From: Erythrocercus mccallii
Taxonomy: Eukaryota > Chordata > Aves > Passeriformes > Dicruridae
Direction: 5' to 3'
DNA: 64,000 nt
Assembly: GCA_013397435.1 (NCBI GenBank)
Contig: VZRG01000301.1
Span: 310,001 to 374,000, forward strand
Shown: piece by piece, positions 13,402-23,036 of the stretch
How the letters are laid out: each line of letters starts with the position of its first letter
Position numbering within the stretch: position 1 is the stretch's first letter
Position numbers and translations under genes: made by a program
Notes under the pieces: model-generated
The model's database searches: none
What the model was told of the DNA's origin: nothing
Seen by the model: the letters and a program-made list of their open reading frames with translations, nothing else

Positions 13402-14097
13402 TGTTATAAATGAAAAATCGCCAATCCGATTTTTAATAGAAAAAATCAAAAAGTTTATTTACAAATATTCACAAATTTCGGAAAATTTGGAAAAATGGAT
13501 AAAATGCGCCAACGATCCTCAAACCCCCAAGGTACCGGCCCGGGAGGCGGTGCCTGGTGTCGTGAGACCTGCTCCAAAAGCGGCAGAGTCCCCACGTCCA
13601 CAAAGCCATGTGGTTTTCGAGGGAGTCTTATACTGCTTTTCGTAGCCCGAGGCTATGATATACAATGGAAATATGAGGTTCTTCTGTTCCTGGTGAAGTC
13701 ATCTTGTATTGATACAAAGAAACGGAGCTACTGGCCAGGGTGTATCCTGGTACTGGCTAGTGTCTTTCTTTGTGAGTTGATAGCTGTGCTTGGAACAGGA
13801 CAATACGGATAATAGCCCAGCCTTCTGCTCGCAGCTGTGGACCATCAAGGTATTTTAGTCCATTGTCTTCTTCCCAGCACAGGTCATTCACACCTATTCC
13901 TGAAAGGGTGGCTGCAACTTGTTCTACCAGTTACCTACTTTGCCGGGGAATGTATCTGAATCAACTCGGAGCTTGTTAGGCTCTGCAGAAAAGAAAACTT
14001 TTACAAACAGCTACATTTCTTATAATCAAACTAAATATAACTCCAAAAATAACATAACTATCCATAACACGAATTACATCATAAGCCCATTTAAACA
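13402..14097 (-). mobile_element. LTR B: solo endogenous retrovirus LTR with 5-bp target duplication
   Basis: This 696-bp LTR of the same family as A and C lies in reverse orientation. The right end (its 5' end) reads TGTTTAAATGGGC on the minus strand; the left end is TGTTATAAATGAAAAATCG on the plus strand, giving TG...CA termini. CCTGG flanks it on both sides (13397-13401 and 14098-14102). On the minus strand there is TATAA at 13632-13628 and AATAAA at 13459-13454. Many CpGs survive around 13505-13640, suggesting a fairly recent insertion. A 5-bp duplication is typical of class III (ERVL-like) elements. The 105-codon frame at 13495-13812 is antisense to the LTR and is not a gene. Confidence 0.92.
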
Positions 14098-14102
14098 CCT
14101 GG
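14098..14102. repeat. Target-site duplication CCTGG (right) of LTR B
   Basis: This is the exact copy of 13397-13401. It fixes the right boundary of LTR B where family similarity alone is weak. Confidence 0.88.
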
Positions 14103-15476
14103 GTTGCATGTGAAACATATTTTCCTTTTCTACTTTCTTTCATAATACCTTTTGGTTTTTACTAAGGACCCTACCAAAAGTACTTAAATTACACATTTTT
14201 CATTTTTTTGATTTTTATCACCAAAATTGACCATACAAAGTGGAAAAGATGAGTGACTTATGAACAAAAATCAGAAATAAAAAAGCAGGCTTTGTCAAAA
14301 CAAACAGCAGCTGTAGTAGTCACGGTATATTGGTACCAGCCCATGAGAGAATTGTTACACTGCTGGAACAATTCAAAGACTCAAGGGTGGGAGTAGAAAA
14401 TGAAAAGTGTTAGAGGGTGTGGAAAGAAAACAGACTTGGGGATATCAGAAAGTGAGTTACATTTGGAATTTATTATATCCAGCTGGAAAAGGCTAAAGAA
14501 GAACCTAAGTCCTGAAAAATTCGACATCTTCATTTACAGGGCCATTAAAAGTTTAATTTACCTCAGGCAATGGTTTTTTAATTGCAAATTAGAACAAGGC
14601 ACTGATATTTTAAATTTGTCCCATTGCTTTGCACTCACCAAAGGTGGTATTAAATCTCCTGAGTCCTTTGCATGATACAAATACCACCATTTTCACAGAG
14701 TATTTTTCAGAAACTTACATGTACTTCTGGTTTGTACCTGATGACATGAAAGATATGAGGATGCATAACACAAAATGTAAACACAAACCTGGATTTCATG
14801 TAAGTCTAGCCCAAATATCTGAAGTAAGAATGGTTATCCACTCCAGGCAAAAAATGGAGATAAAACTTATAATAAGAACCAGAATTAATAGCATATACAT
14901 TACATCAAGCACAAAAATATTCAACAGCATGGCTTAAAATCAACAGCTGGTCAAGTTTGCTTTTCCAAAAGCCATTTCTCTGAGTTTCAAAACCTGATAA
15001 ACAGTGGTGAACAAAGCATCCCTAGTGGAAAACCTTAAAACACTCTGATCGCTCACAAATCTACTGTAAATTCTCTAATTTACTAGTTTTAATCTGTTCT
15101 AGTTCATAAATGACATAATCAGCAGCTGCTGAACTGCAGTTCTAATAAGTCACTAGTGCTTGCAGCAAGCTTTGTGCCAGGCTTTACATAATTTTGTGTT
15201 ATTTAGTAGTTTTATTATTTATCATTATTATTCATTTATTTGTAACAGTATTTTTTCTACCTTTACAAAGTACTATGCTGTTTAAGTCAAAGGCAAAATA
15301 GGAGCATTTTTTCCTAGTTTTATATGCAATGCAATATACAAACAGGTGCCTCTTCCACCACTACCTTGATCTTGAAGGCCTGTGGTCATTTGTTGTCTAC
15401 TAGAAGCACTCCTTCTGCCTTTTAACTTCCCTTCACTGAGGTCCCCAGACACTAGGTATGATTTGAAAGTTTAGCA
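14103..15476. other. Intergenic AT-rich sequence
   Basis: Nothing recognisable. Frames of about 91 and 102 codons near 14400-14940 lack motifs and overlap one another. Confidence 0.55.
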
Positions 15477-15906
15477 TGCTACCAATTACTTACTGATGAT
15501 GAGTTGCACAAGGAACCTCTCAGCCTTGAGGTGTGGCTTGGGAGGTGCCCCCACTCAAGGGAGATCCTGGCGTGCAGCCTGCTGACATGCAGGAGAGCTC
15601 CACAGGCCCTGGGCTGTCCACTGTTTATAAAGTAAGATGATTCATTTGTGTTTGCATACAGGCAAGATGTCTGGGTCACTGGCTACCCTTGGCTACCATG
15701 CTGCCATCCTTCCCCCGAAGTCCAGAGCAGGCTGGATGCAGCAACCACCACCCCCACTGGTGCCTATGGCTTAAGCAGGGCAGTGGAAGGCAGGGACCAT
15801 TACTGTCCCTCTTCCTGAAGCTGTTCCAAGGATCAATGGGGTAATTACAATTTCAGTGTCCAACTGAGACACAGCAAATGAGAGATGATGAATGTGTGGG
15901 CCTACA
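15477..15906 (-). mobile_element. Probable second LTR-derived segment, reverse orientation
   Basis: The minus strand begins TGTAGGCCCACACATTC and contains TTTATAAACAGTGGACAGCC (TATA-like, about 15610-15630), followed by a GC-rich stretch with GGGGGCACCTCCCAAGCC. It ends near GTAATTGGTAGCA. The layout looks like an LTR with U3, TATA and leader. The boundaries are guesses from TG/CA-like ends, with no target duplication, and the family is not named. A 66-codon and an 87-codon frame in this block are not taken as genes. Confidence 0.4.
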
Positions 15907-16074
15907 TCTGAGGAACAGGGAACTCTCCAGAGGGTGGGAGCTCTGAACTTTTTATTGTAACCAATGCTTGATAGCTATTTGAGAAACGGCTGGAATTTGT
16001 CTGCTGTTGAGACCAATAGGCTGATAGTCCAGGGAAAAAAGCAACACAGAAACACACAATCACCAGGGTCATGC
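15907..16074. other. Spacer between the two LTR-like segments
   Basis: About 170 bases including GGGAACTCTCCAGAGGGTGG and a stretch near 16025-16070. It may be internal retroviral remains or unique sequence. I see no primer-binding site or gag/pol motif. Confidence 0.3.
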
Positions 16075-16309
16075 TGCCATGGTTTAGCCCCAGCTGGCAA
16101 CTAAGCCTCACGCAGGCACTTTTCTGTTCCTGCCCCCTCCAGTGCAATGAGGGAGAGAATTGCAAGACTAAAAGTAAGAAAACTCATGGATTTAGATAAA
16201 AACAATTTAATAGGTAAAGGCAAGCAAAGCCAAACAGGGAATTCACTCACCACTTCCCACGGGCAGGCAGGTTTTGAGCCATTCCCAGGAAAGGGGTTCA
16301 CACATAACA
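16075..16309 (-). mobile_element. Retroviral LTR piece (short or 3' part), reverse orientation
   Basis: The minus strand reads as the polyadenylation/R/U5 end of a common avian LTR: TTACCTATTAAATTG, CCATGAGTTTTCTTACTTTT, CTCATTGCACTGGAGGG and finally GGCTTAGTTGCCAGCTGGGG before CTAAACCATGGCA. The plus strand starts TGCCATGGTTTAGCC. The right limit is set at the TGTTATGTGTG-like terminus (16309). No clear target duplication is seen, so the right limit is uncertain. Confidence 0.65.
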
Positions 16310-18306
16310 GTTCCTAGGGAAGACAAAGGCTGAGTACTATTGATTTTTCTGATCCAGGTCCATAAACTCACATCACAAAACTGATCACAGTGTATAAAAA
16401 ATGAGATTATTTTGCTTGTTTTTGATATGGTTTATGTTTTCACCTTGTACTATAATTGTTAATATCATAACTGCATTTTCTTCACACCAAAAATAATAAA
16501 TTTAAAAGAAAAAGTCATTTGAGAATTAGGAAGTGTTAAAAAAGTTCAGAAGTTCTATACAATGTAAATGATACTTCCAAATACAGGAACTTACAAGCAG
16601 CTCATTTCTGCAATGCATTTCTACTAAATCCAGTAATCTGAAGTATCCCTTTGACACCTGTTAAAATCAGTATGCACTGTCAAAACAAGCACAATGAAAG
16701 AATGCTTAAGTGGTCTAAGATCATACATGCTTTTTACTTTACTATAGAATTAAACAGAATAATTTTATGCGGTATGACTATTTACCTAAGCAAACTGGAA
16801 AGTTGCTTTTTCTACCATTTACCTTAACTATAGTACAGTTTGGAAAATGGTCACATGATCTTATCTCTGCAGAAAATGGAAAATCCAAGTTGAGAAACAC
16901 CATAAAAAAACCAAATTTTTTTCTTATTTCAATACCACAGGATTAAACTGTGTTACTCATTGACAATGGGAAGCTTATATTCTGTCAAGAAGATAAAATG
17001 GGCTGAATGTTTTTTTAAAAAGTCAATGTTATCCTGAACTATAAGAATCAACTTTTAAAAAATTGGAAATAAAATTAAATTTCAGAACTACCTCTGATTT
17101 TGGATGCATCCAAAATGCTAAAAACAAAGAATGGATGTCTTACAACTTTATCTGAAATATTAGATAGTGGATGTTGTTGTATTTTTTTGACATTACACAT
17201 ACATACACCCTCAGAAATAGAGCTTGGGTCTAGTTCAACACAGGAAAAAATCCTTGGTTTCTTTTTACCTAAAATGAAAAATGTTTTTTTACATTCACTT
17301 TAAATAGAAGTTGAGGAGAATTTGAGACTATATAAAAGCAAAATAGGAATAGAATGACTAAGATTATTGTATAAAATATGCTTTTTAAAATTTTCTGTAG
17401 TTCCGTTTTTCCTATATTTTGTGAGATACATATGCTTGCTATAAACATGGAAATTGTAATTAGGTATATTTAAAATAATAGGCACTTAAAATAGCTTTTG
17501 GAAGGGAAAAAGCTATGAAAAAGTAGAGATGCCAGGTTATTAAAGCAAAATTATTGGATCCAGTCTTGACTCTTAATTAATTTCTTTCCAATTGGCTTCA
17601 ATCTACTTGTATTCTCTTCAGGGTTGTGGCTTCAGATATGTCGTTACAGCATTGCTTACAAATAATTGCTGATGGACAGCACACCTTGTTATTAGGCTTT
17701 CAGCTTAACTGTACATAACAAGTGATGGTCATTGATAGGGTGATCTCTGGCTGCCCATCCAGCTGCAAAGCATTTCAGAGTTCTGAAATGTCTGTTTAGC
17801 TCTTCTCTAACTTCTGAAGCCAGAAACTGAAGAACACTATTTACTTTAGAAAACTGTCTGCCCTGAATAATGACTTCCACATCAGTGATCCTCTGTAAAG
17901 CACAAAGACTTCTAATTTAAATTCATTACATTAAAAATGTTATTTAAACTCATAAATAAAACAAATTCATAAACCACAACTTATATAAAATGAAAAAAAT
18001 ATGATTACTAGATAGAGAAAACTGAAACAAAACTTTAGATATTTTTCTCAGATTCCTCATACTTTCTGTGAGTTTTTAAGCAGAGCAGTTTTAAATTCTT
18101 GACTTTTATTAAAGTGTTAAAGACATCAAATTATTCATTAATGGCTTGATATTCTTTATTGCTCTATTTCTTGGAAAAAATGAATAGATAGAAATGAACA
18201 GAAAATCCTCCTTGAAGCCATCTACTGTGCACTCATCAAAAGATTGTTGCTCTAGGAAAATAATCAGAATAAAAATTTTGTTCCCCAAAGTGGCAAAATT
18301 AAAACC

Positions 18307-18327
18307 TTTTTTTTTTTTTTTTTTTTT
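18307..18327. repeat. T21 homopolymer
   Basis: An uninterrupted run of 21 T. No retrocopy body or target duplication was recognised beside it. Confidence 0.95.
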
Positions 18328-19377
18328 ACTTCCAAGACACAACCTATAAGCAAAATAAATAAAAATTTGTAGAACAGTCAGTAGCTACTTTCTTACTCAG
18401 AAACAACAAATACCTTAAAGTGTACTGTGGCTGTATCATTGCTATCATTTCCTTCATGTGCTTCAAGAACTTTATTTCCTCTCATTCAGCAATGGAAATT
18501 GTTCATCTTGCCAGTCGAGGAATGCAATGAGTTAGTGCTTGGCCTTAAAAAGTGCTGGGAACTGCAGAGATTAATACAAATGGAAATTATGAGTATACTC
18601 TAGCAGTTATAGATGAAACACAAAAATGTATTTCCTTGATTCTGTCTTGTCCATGATACCTTCAAAACAGATACCTTTCCCTCAAGGCAATAATTAATAT
18701 TTGCAAGGAACAGTGTCTATAATTCCATAAAAATAATAATTCTTTTTTATTATACCCCCACTTTATGTGCTTGGGAAAAAAAATCCCCTCAGAAGGACAT
18801 AACTAGCATAAAATCAATGACCTATAAGCTAGATTTCTTTTTCTGGTTTATCACTGAATGTGAGAAAACAGGTTCAGATTCTACTTTTTATCTAGCAGGA
18901 ATAAAGTCTTTGACAATCAACAAGAAACAATTGAAAATTACTCAACTTTTAAGAAATGCGTCAGTTTGTAAGACTAAATTAATTTTAATATTCACTAAAC
19001 ATGAAAGGCAATTATTTAATTTTCTTTTTTTAATTACTGGAAACCTTCAACTTTCTGATGGGAAACAATTCAATCCATTGCTATTTCAGGGTAAATCACA
19101 CCTAATTCTTTGGCTGATATTTCTTTCTAATTTTCAGCTAACTGGTCATTCCAGCTCATATTTTGCCCCACTATCCCCACAATAAGGAAATTTTCACAAG
19201 TGATCTTAATAGAGTAGTAAAAATGAAAGGAGAAATAAACATGGAATGTACTTTAACTATCTATTGAATAAAAGTGAGATAAAGATGAGAAAGGATCTCT
19301 CCAGCCATGGCTATTAGATATATCTCATTTTTCAGAATTTTAATTTAATAATGCAGACTTTCTAGAAAGAGAAGAGA

Positions 19378-19445
19378 AGAGAAAAAAAAAAACCAAAAAA
19401 CAAAAAACTCCCAACAAAACAAAATCAAACCAAACAAAAACCCAA
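19378..19445. repeat. A-rich (AAAC)n-like low-complexity tract
   Basis: A-runs interrupted by C, after a GAGAAGAGAAGAG purine run. It gives a Phe/Val-rich chance frame on the minus strand. Confidence 0.88.
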
Positions 19446-20229
19446 GCAACTACATATGCAAAGAAAACCCCAAGGCATTTGAACACCAATGATAATGAAA
19501 ATTTATGAAAACTAGATCTTTTAAAAGTCAGTAGTAAAAAATCACTTGAGTTGAACTCCCACCTAAGTCTGAGTAAATCTATATTAGTACAGACCTGATT
19601 ACTTAACGCCATTTAATTCAGTGAACTTTATATAATTTTTTCATTGATCTAAGATGTATTCAGCTTACATAAGTGACTCTGAAACACATTTTGCTCCTGA
19701 CTATACTGGTATAAATTAAGATCAACTTCAGAGTATTCAATACCAAGTCAACTTTAGACAAGTCATCATCAAATTTTTGAAGCTCTTATTAAGAGCAAAT
19801 TTCTTTTCGTTTGTTGCCATCATTCACCGTTTAATGTTTGGATGTCATTTACATGCAGAGCTGGTACGCTAGGAAAATGTTCATCATTCTCTTTTTATAA
19901 TTATATATTTTATTACCTTTGCTGAGAGTTCCAGATGGATAGCGTGGTTGAATTAAATTTCTTTATAATGAGACGGACATGTTTAAGTCCCGAAAATGTT
20001 TAATGTCATCTGTAATTTATTGTCAAAATACATGACACATATAAGTTCAATCATTTTGTTTTCCAATCTGGTACAAACATTAATAAGAAAAAAAAAAAAA
20101 CACACAGGGAAAATTCTTGAAAATTCTGTGAAGATCAATGCTCTCTTTATCTTCTAAAGGATGGAAAATTGAAGGTCTCTGAGTGGTCATTTCACTTCAG
20201 CTCATCCTTTGAGAGGTGACTTCCTTGTG

Positions 20230-20770
20230 AGTTCTCATTTATAAATAATTTGACTCTTTAAGTCACCTATATAATAAAAAAAAGCCTCATTCTAACCTCT
20301 GTATGGGTTAAATTCACTCCTCGTCAGTTTATCTCCATTTATTCTAGTGCTCAAATTGTCCTTCAGCTTAAGCAATTTTCTTTCATCTCCAGTGTTTATC
20401 TTGTGAAACATTCATAGTGAACAATCCTCTCCCCTCTCAGTCATAGTTTTATTTGGCTAAACAATTATTCTAGTCTGCAAAACAGATTCTCTCTTCTCTT
20501 GATAATTTTATTTGCTCTTGTCTATACCTGCTCTTCTTTGAATTTAGCAGCCATGAGCACTTGCTCTGGATGCATTATTTCTAATGATTTGTACAGTGGT
20601 ATCAATATTTCTCTGCTGGTTCTTAAACTATTTTACCTGTTACAGTCTGAAACTATATTTGATTTTTGAAAGCAGCTTGCTCTTGACAGGTTTTAGTCTT
20701 TTCTAACCTTATTCCCCATGTTAGAATCCATATTGTGGAACAATCTGATCTGATTATGATTAAAAGGTAA
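20230..20770 (-). mobile_element. Possible ancient CR1/L3-like LINE remnant, reverse orientation
   Basis: Plus-strand blocks resemble the reverse complement of old amniote CR1-type LINEs: CCTCTCAGTCATAGTTTTAT, TTGGCTAAACAATTATTC, TTTGCTCTTG followed by a C/T-rich TACCTGCTCTTC, and TGATTTGTACAGTGGTATCA. The order is right but identity is low. Plain AT-rich unique sequence remains possible. Confidence 0.45.
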
Positions 20771-21189
20771 TGAGTCTGAAACTGTATTAGCACGTTTAAA
20801 CTTACGTAGTATATGAAGTTGTTAAACAGATTCTATTTAACAGACTAATAATGTACCTAAATTAAGGTGTTTACTATCATTGAGACAAAATTTGCTCAAC
20901 AAACTTGGCACAGCCTCAGACAAAATTTTGAGTGGACTTGTTTTATGATTTTTGAACAAATATTTTATGATATTGCTCTTTTCCGTATGGTTTCAGCACT
21001 TCTGTTAGCTACAGCAATTTGGATGAGAGTATTGCAACATTTTTTAATTATGAACTGTTAACATTAAAGGAGCCTTGAGCAATCATGGTGATTTGCATTG
21101 TTTCAAATATTGTTCATGTGTAGAACATTCCTGTCATTCCATTTAAATCTATTTAAAACTGTGTTAATGCTTTACTCTGTGTGATCTCA
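20771..21189. other. AT-rich spacer between the ancient LINE remnant and the CR1
   Basis: Nothing recognisable; one short 64-codon chance frame. Confidence 0.5.
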
Positions 21190-23036
21190 TTAGGGCTCTC
21201 TGGCTAAGCTGCCAGAGTAAAACACTTGGTGCTGAGGACTCAGAATCCACAGTGACATTACAAATGGGGTTAACTTTGGACTGGAAACATGGCAGGATGA
21301 CATGCACAATTGGAGTGCTGCAATGGGTGGCTATGAATAGGGTTGAACATTTATGGGTAGGAACCAGGGGGAAGGCCAGCAAGGCAGATATCCTGCTGGG
21401 AGTCTGCTATAGACTGCCCAACCAGGATGAAAAGACATGAAATACTCTACAGGCAACTGGGAAAAAAATCTCACCAATCACTACTCCTTGTTCTCATGGG
21501 GGACTTCAGCTCCCCAAATGTCTGCTGAAAGTACGTGGCGGCAGAGGGAAAGCAGTCTGGGAGCTTCCTGGAGTGTGTGGCAGACAACATCCTGACAGCT
21601 GCTGAGGGAACCAATCTGGGAAGGTGTCCCTCTGGACCTGCTGTTTGTGAACAGGGAAGCACTGCTGGGTGATGTGACAGTCGGAGGCCGTCTTGGACAG
21701 AGTGATCATCAAATGATAGACTTTTTGCAGACAGCAGACCTTGTCCTGTTTATGAGACTGGCTGAGAGTCCTTTGGGAGGCAATCTTGAAGGGCAAAGGA
21801 GTCCAGGAAGGCTGGATATGCTTAAAGAAAGATATTTTAAAGGCACAGGAGCAGGATGTCCACACATTCCAGAAGATGAGCCAGTGGGCAAGAAGACGAA
21901 CCTGTCTCAACAAAGAACTTTGGCTAAAACTCAGGGGAAAAAAAATAGGTTTATAACAGTTGGATGAAGGGGTAGGCAACTCAGGATGAGTACAAGGATG
22001 CTATGAAGTTGTGGTGGGCCAAAGGCCAGCTAGAATTTAATCTGGCTGCTGCTGTAAAGGAAAATTTTTTTGTTTTTACAAATCTACAAATCAGCAGCAA
22101 AAGGAGATCTAGAGAGAATTTCCATCCTTTATTGGATGAAGGGGAAAATCTTAGTGACAAAGGATGAGGAAAAGGTTGAGGTACTTAATGCCTTCTTTGC
22201 CTTAGTTTTTAATGGCATAAACAATTGTCTTCAGGTTTCCAGCTCCCTGAGCTGACAACAGGGACAGAAGGTAGAAACAGGGAATGGAATGAAAAGTCCA
22301 TAATCCAGGAGGAAAAGGTCAGCAACCTGCTGTTCTACTTATGCACGCACAAGTCTGTGGGGTCAAATGAAATCCACCCAAAGGTACTGAGGGAGCTGGG
22401 GGAGAGCTTATCAAGCCACTTTCAATCATTTACCAGGAGTCCTGGCTCACCAGAGAGATCCCAACTGAGTGGAAGTCAGCAAATGTGATGCCCATTTACA
22501 GGAGATGCTGGAAGGAGGATCCAGGGAACTACGAGCCTACCAGCCTGACCTCGGTGCCAGGGAAGGCCATGGAGCAGATCATCCTGACTGTCATCCCATG
22601 GCATATGCAGGGCAGCCAGAGGATCAGGCCCAGCCAATGCAGATTTGTGAAAGACAGGTCGTGCTTGAGCAGCCTGATCTCCTTCTTATGAGAGGGTGAC
22701 CCACTTAGTGGGTGAGGGAAAGGCTGTGGATGTTGTCTACCTGGACTTTAGTAAAGCTTTTGACACCATTTCCTGGAGGAAATGGCCTCAAGTTGTGCCA
22801 GGGGAAGGCTAGATTTGTTACTATGAAAAAATTGCTTCACTGAAGAGTGTCAAGGAGAGAGGGTGGAACAGGCTGCCCAGGGAAGTGGTGGAGTTCCTGG
22901 AAAGGGGCTTAAAAGACACATAGATGTGGCACTTAGAAACGCAGTTTAGTAGTGAGCATGGCACTGCTGGGTTAATGGTTGGACTTGATGATCTTAGTGG
23001 TCTTTTCCAAAATTAACGATTCTATTACTCTGTGAC
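21190..23036 (+). mobile_element. CR1 LINE, 5'-truncated and internally deleted, with decayed ORF2
   Basis: Broken ORF2 pieces are recognisable in several frames. The endonuclease part includes ADILLGVCYRLPNQDE (about 21385-21432) and VLMGDFS (about 21490-21512). The reverse-transcriptase part includes KEDPGNYEP followed by TSVPGKAMEQI (about 22513-22580), a degraded RPSQ...F.K.RSCL block and YLDFSKAFDT (about 22739-22768). At about 22772 the frame jumps straight into the 3' UTR (GGAAATGGCCTCAAGTTGTG), so the rest of RT, including the YxDD catalytic region, is gone. The 3' end is GGACTTGATGATCTTAGTGG then a short ATTCTATTACTCTGTGA tail. Frameshifts and stops make it inactive. Confidence 0.93.

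Larger units (their letters stand above)
16310..20229. other. Intergenic AT-rich sequence
   Basis: Nothing gene-like was seen apart from the homopolymer and A-rich tracts listed. The 122-codon frame at 18817-19185 is AT-driven (rich in Leu, Phe, Ile, Lys) and has no motif. Confidence 0.55.

Noticed and set aside
13495..13812. 105-codon plus-strand frame
   Set aside because: It is antisense within solo LTR B; no retroviral or host protein similarity is apparent.
10300..14097. LTRs A and B as the two ends of one provirus
   Set aside because: They are in opposite orientation, B has its own complete target duplication, and the spacer shows no retroviral genes.
18307..18342. T21 run as the poly(A) tail of a minus-strand processed pseudogene
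   Set aside because: No cDNA-like body, polyadenylation signal in the right place or flanking duplication was found.
19340..19612. Phe/Val-rich 90-codon minus frame
   Set aside because: It is driven by the A-rich low-complexity tract.
21506..21979. 157-codon minus-strand frame
   Set aside because: It is antisense to the CR1 endonuclease region, a shadow of the old ORF2.
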